From Pseudomonadales bacterium (GTDB taxonomy: Bacteria; Pseudomonadota; Gammaproteobacteria; Pseudomonadales; Halieaceae), in the NCBI GenBank assembly GCA_024234735.1, contig JACKNV010000001.1, forward strand, positions 310,001 through 374,000: a stretch of DNA of 64,000 nt, in the 5' to 3' direction. The position numbers and the translations under genes were made by a program. The notes under the pieces were generated by a model. It searched no databases and was not told where the DNA came from. It was given only the letters and a program-made list of their open reading frames with translations. The number at the start of each line of letters is the position of its first letter. Position 1 is the stretch's first letter. Positions 61,022-64,000 of this stretch are shown in pieces.

Positions 61022-61669
61022 ATGAGTGAAACCATCGATACCTACTGGTCTTTTCGGAGTCCTTATTCTTACCTGGCAACGCCCGACCTGTTACGCCTGC
61101 GAGATGACTACGACGTGGAAGTGCGCTTGCGGGTGGTGTTGCCGCTCGCCGTGCGCAATCGGGAATCCGTATTCGATCCCGCCAACCTGAAACCCGCCCT
61201 GTATATTCTGCTGGACAGCAAGCGCCGCGCCGAGTACCTGGGTATGCCGTTGACTTTTCCTCCCAAACCGGATCCCGTCGTACAGGACCTCGCGACCTTT
61301 GAAGTGCCCCCGGAACAGCCCTATATCTACCGGTTGTGCAAACTCGGCGTGGAAGCCGAGCGCCGGGGCAGGGGCGTGGAGTTTGCCGCCAGCGTATCGC
61401 GCCTCATCATGGGCGGCACACGGGGCTGGGACAAGGGAGATTACCTGTCTCAGGCCGCCGCCTCCGCGGGCCTCGACCTGAACGTGTTGGAAGCTGCTAT
61501 CGCCAACGGAGATCACCTGGAGGAGATCGAGCGCAACCACGCGGCGCTCGAAGCGGCGGGACACTGGGGTGTACCGACCATGGTGGTGCGGGGCGAACCC
61601 TTCTTTGGCCAGGACCGAATCGAAACCTTGCGCTGGCGCCTCGATCAGTATGGGCTTGCCAGGGTCTGA
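61022..61669 (+). CDS. 2-hydroxychromene-2-carboxylate isomerase / DsbA-family protein
   Basis: A 215-residue thioredoxin-fold protein from ATG 61022 with AGGGGAAA upstream. YWSFRSPYSYLATPDLLRL matches the kappa-GST/HCCA-isomerase N-terminus, in which a Ser in SPYSYL binds the glutathione thiol. The ends ALEAAGHWGVPTMVVRGEPFFGQDRI contain the cis-Pro loop (GVPT) and the FxGQDR signature of the family. Known members isomerise hydroxychromene carboxylate in naphthalene breakdown with glutathione; no other such genes are present, so the true substrate is open. Confidence 0.82.
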   Translation: MSETIDTYWSFRSPYSYLATPDLLRLRDDYDVEVRLRVVLPLAVRNRESVFDPANLKPALYILLDSKRRAEYLGMPLTFPPKPDPVVQDLATFEVPPEQPYIYRLCKLGVEAERRGRGVEFAASVSRLIMGGTRGWDKGDYLSQAAASAGLDLNVLEAAIANGDHLEEIERNHAALEAAGHWGVPTMVVRGEPFFGQDRIETLRWRLDQYGLARV

Positions 61670-61990
61670 ATCCTGCAGCCCTTCGCGTTTTCCTCCCACT
61701 CAGCCACTCAGCCACTCAGCCACTCAGCCACTCAGCCACTCAGCCACTCAGCCACTCAGCCACTCAGCCACTCAGCCACACGGCTTGTGCTACCGCGCCG
61801 TACATCCGGGCGTGGCGCTTCCTGTTGTGTCGTGACGCGCAAGTGGAGTGATGTGTGATTGGCCGGAAATGCATAGTCGTTGGCCAGCCCAGCGCTCGTT
61901 GACGCGGCGGTCCATTCATTACGATCACACTCGTATTGAGCAGTTTGCCTATGTAAAGCAACTGCTTTCAGGTAATAGGAGAGATAGAGC
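61670..61990. other. Intergenic region with the octanucleotide array
   Basis: These 321 bases between the isomerase and SDR-like genes contain the ten-copy CCACTCAG array (separate entry) starting 27 bases after the isomerase stop. The remainder has no supported gene or clear promoter. Confidence 0.5.
61696..61775. repeat. Ten perfect copies of the octanucleotide CCACTCAG
   Basis: The eight-base unit is repeated ten times without error and is followed by a partial copy (CCACA). Eight is not a multiple of three, so changes in copy number would shift any reading frame that crosses it. All three plus frames are open across the array. Confidence 0.97.
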
Positions 61991-62785
61991 ATGGATCTAC
62001 AAATCAGCGGCAAGAAAGCGATCATGGCCGGCGGCAGCGCCGGCATGGGCAGGGCCACTGCAGAGCGCCTCGCGGAGGCAGGGGTGGAGCTGTATATCAG
62101 TGCGCGACGCCAGGAGCGACTCGAAAAAGCCGCCCGGGAGATAGCCGACAAGTACGGCGTGCGCGTCACGCCCGTGGTTGCGGACTCTTCCACCGAGGAG
62201 GGCCGGCAAGCTTTGTTTGCGGCCTGTCCAGACCCCGATATCCTGGCTATTACCATCAAGCCGCCGTCTCCTAATGGCGACTTTCTGCAGATTCCCGCGG
62301 AGAACTGGCGAGACTCTGTGGAGACTGCCTTGATCGGGCCGATAGAAATCATGCGCCACTATATCCCCGTGATGAAGAAAAAGGGCTGGGGTCGTATCGT
62401 CAATATCGCAACGTTTTCGGCCAAAAACCCGATGGCGTGGCGGCTGATGTCCGGCCCGGCGCGGTCTGCGCTGGTCAATTACACCGCCTGTGTGTCGCGG
62501 GAGATCGCACAGTATGGCGTGATCATCAACAATATCCTGCCGGGTATATTTGCCACGGAGGGCATGGAGGAGTCGTGGGAGATCTACGTGGAAGCCTTTG
62601 GCCTGGAGAAGAACAGAGATATTGCGCGTAAGCACTTTATCGACAACAATCCGATACCAGCCGGCTTTATGGGTGATGCAGACGACATGGCGCCCATGGC
62701 GGCCCTGCTGTGCAGCCCGCTGGCGCGGTTTATCGTGGGCCAGAACATCGTTATCGACGGCGGCCAGCACCGGTCGTTGTTTTGA
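61991..62785 (+). CDS. SDR-family protein lacking the standard catalytic Tyr/Lys
   Basis: A 264-residue Rossmann protein from ATG 61991 with AGGAGA about ten bases upstream. KAIMAGGSAGMGRATAERLAEAG is the dinucleotide-binding loop, and the C-terminus (VGQNIVIDGGQHRSLF) is that of 3-oxoacyl reductase-like SDRs. The usual NNAG motif is replaced by AITIKPPSP, and where YxxxK is expected the sequence reads MSGPARSALVNY. It may be a substrate-binding or non-classical enzyme. Functions of such SDRs vary. It is on the same strand as the isomerase gene. Confidence 0.8.
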   Translation: MDLQISGKKAIMAGGSAGMGRATAERLAEAGVELYISARRQERLEKAAREIADKYGVRVTPVVADSSTEEGRQALFAACPDPDILAITIKPPSPNGDFLQIPAENWRDSVETALIGPIEIMRHYIPVMKKKGWGRIVNIATFSAKNPMAWRLMSGPARSALVNYTACVSREIAQYGVIINNILPGIFATEGMEESWEIYVEAFGLEKNRDIARKHFIDNNPIPAGFMGDADDMAPMAALLCSPLARFIVGQNIVIDGGQHRSLF

Positions 62786-62904
62786 CCTGACGTTGTGTGA
62801 CCTGCTCGGGCCGGGCCCCCGGGGCCATCGCCTCAGCAAGATCGCACTGGATACGCAAAGGCCTTGCTCTGGCCCTGCCGGAGCAACGGTTATCAAGCCC
62901 ATTG

Positions 62905-63819
62905 TTATCCTGGAAGGGGAATAAACTCCTGCTCGTCGCCGGGAACCCTGGGAAAGCGGCCAGCCTGCCAGTCAGCCTTGGCCTGTTCGATCAGTGACTT
63001 GTCGCTGGAGACAAAATTCCATTCCATATAGCGTTTGCCTACCGGGGCACCACCGATCACGGCCAGTATGGTATCGCGCCGGGCGGTAACCATGATGCCG
63101 GATTCATCCTCAAAGATCGCCATGCTGTGTTCGTCCAAGATGGTGTCACGTAACGCCAGTTCCCCTTTGACGACATACATGGCTTTTTCGTCGGCGTCGG
63201 GCAATACCAGGCTATGTCCGGCTTGCAGACGTGCTTCGATGTACAGGGTTTCGGAGAGGGTTTTTACCGGCGAGGTGACGCCATAGGCGCTGCCCATCAT
63301 TACCCGTATGTGCACGCCGTCATGTTTTACTTCGGGAATTTCGGCCTTATCGTAATGAAAAAAGCCTGGCTCGGTTTGCTCTAACTCGGTAGGCAGGGCC
63401 AGCCAAAGCTGTAAACCGTGAATATCCTGAGGCCCAGCTTTGATCTCTTTTCGCTGGCGCTCGGAATGGACGATGCCACGACCTGCCACCATCAAATTAA
63501 TGTCGCCGGGCAGCACACGGGCCTCGGTGTCGAGCGAATCACGGTGCAGCATTTCACCTTCAAACAGGTAAGTCACTGTGGCCAAGCCAATATGGGGATG
63601 AGGACGCACATCGATGCCCTGATCTTTTTCAAAGTGGGCCGGGCCCATGTGGTCGAAAAACACCCAAGGGCCGACACTGCGACACTCCCTGGTGGGCAGT
63701 GTGCGGCGCACATCAAAGCCTCCAAGGTCTTTATCTTTGGGTTTGAGAACTAACTTTAACGCACTACAGCCACTGATAACGCTGCAATCCTGAACCAGTT
63801 CGGATGCGAGATTACTCAT
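62905..63819 (-). CDS. Pirin family protein
   Basis: A 304-residue double beta-barrel cupin from ATG 63819. The metal site shows in DVRPHPHIGLATVTYLFEGEMLHRDS (His, His and a third His), with the second-motif Glu/His in GRGIVHSERQ. The C-terminal pirin domain follows (LYIEARLQAGHSLVLP, IAVIGGAPVGKRYMEWNFV). Bacterial pirins may act as quercetinases or redox regulators; the role here is not known. It is convergent with the SDR-like gene. Confidence 0.92.
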   Translation of the reverse strand: MSNLASELVQDCSVISGCSALKLVLKPKDKDLGGFDVRRTLPTRECRSVGPWVFFDHMGPAHFEKDQGIDVRPHPHIGLATVTYLFEGEMLHRDSLDTEARVLPGDINLMVAGRGIVHSERQRKEIKAGPQDIHGLQLWLALPTELEQTEPGFFHYDKAEIPEVKHDGVHIRVMMGSAYGVTSPVKTLSETLYIEARLQAGHSLVLPDADEKAMYVVKGELALRDTILDEHSMAIFEDESGIMVTARRDTILAVIGGAPVGKRYMEWNFVSSDKSLIEQAKADWQAGRFPRVPGDEQEFIPLPG

Positions 63820-64000
63820 AATCTACTCCTGCGAAAACAGGGGGCAAGCCTCCTGGTTTTGTATGAAAACGTAGTCTTCGCTGGTCAATATGTTTGTCTA
63901 GTCTGTTGTATTTCAAGCTCATCATTCCCTCCGGGAATTAGTGGTTGGTCGTTTCACCAGGGAACTGCAAACCTGCTCCGGCTTTCACAGGCGTTCGAAC
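63820..64000. promoter_or_regulatory. Upstream region of the pirin gene, end of window
   Basis: It must hold the pirin promoter on the minus strand. TTCCC/GGGAA forms a short palindrome near 63930. No other gene part could be identified before the window ends. Confidence 0.3.

Noticed and set aside
61696..61775. CRISPR array
   Set aside because: The repeats are eight bases long, directly adjoining and without spacers.

Overview
The window looks like the chromosome of a Gram-negative gammaproteobacterium, probably marine and related to Cellvibrionales/Halieaceae or Pseudomonas. This is inferred from conserved gene orders: corB-ypjD / ffh-rpsP-rimM-trmD-rplS-xerD-dsbC, hom-thrC-recJ-prfB-lysS, divergent xseA/guaB followed by guaA, and a qseE-qseG-qseF type operon. 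No phage, insertion sequence, rRNA or CRISPR array was found.

Bases 1-20,000 hold most of an exopolysaccharide or O-antigen locus, visibly richer in A+T than the rest. It has the tail of a glycosyltransferase, a flippase, two PAPS-type sulfotransferases, a Wzy/ligase-like membrane protein, GT2 and GT4 glycosyltransferases, a split PssD/PssE transferase, two membrane acyltransferases, a WecG/TagA/CpsF transferase, a DUF1080 lipoprotein, and two related polysaccharide lyases on either side of a divergent spacer. The combination suggests a sulfated, acylated surface polymer with its own processing enzymes. The initiating transferase and the Wza/Wzc export proteins are not in the window and are presumably to the left.

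Bases 20,000-28,800 hold a Tat-exported SDR enzyme, a GlrK-QseG-GlrR (sigma-54) signalling operon, a long coiled-coil protein, and an unusual AAA ATPase joined through one membrane segment to an OmpA-like domain. A tRNA-Leu(CAA) gene at 29.0 kb marks the switch to G+C-rich housekeeping DNA.

Bases 29,000-49,900 are core genes: queA-tgt with four small overlapping genes, corB and ypjD, the SRP/ribosomal-protein operon, xerD, dsbC, alaC, hom, thrC, recJ, prfB (with its programmed +1 frameshift) and lysS.

Bases 50,000-54,800 form a compact signalling cluster: a lipoprotein, a HAMP histidine kinase, a single-domain receiver, a protein joining an H-box-like segment, a receiver and a class III nucleotide cyclase, and a divergent CRP-like regulator with the cAMP-contact residues. 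It reads as a phosphorelay feeding cAMP to its own regulator and is the best candidate for an uncharacterised system.

Bases 55,000-64,000 hold xseA, guaB, guaA, an AraC-type regulator, an HCCA-isomerase-like protein, a ten-copy octanucleotide array, an SDR-like protein without the usual catalytic Tyr/Lys, and a pirin. Several long inverted repeats lie between genes (35.8, 54.8 and 55.0 kb).
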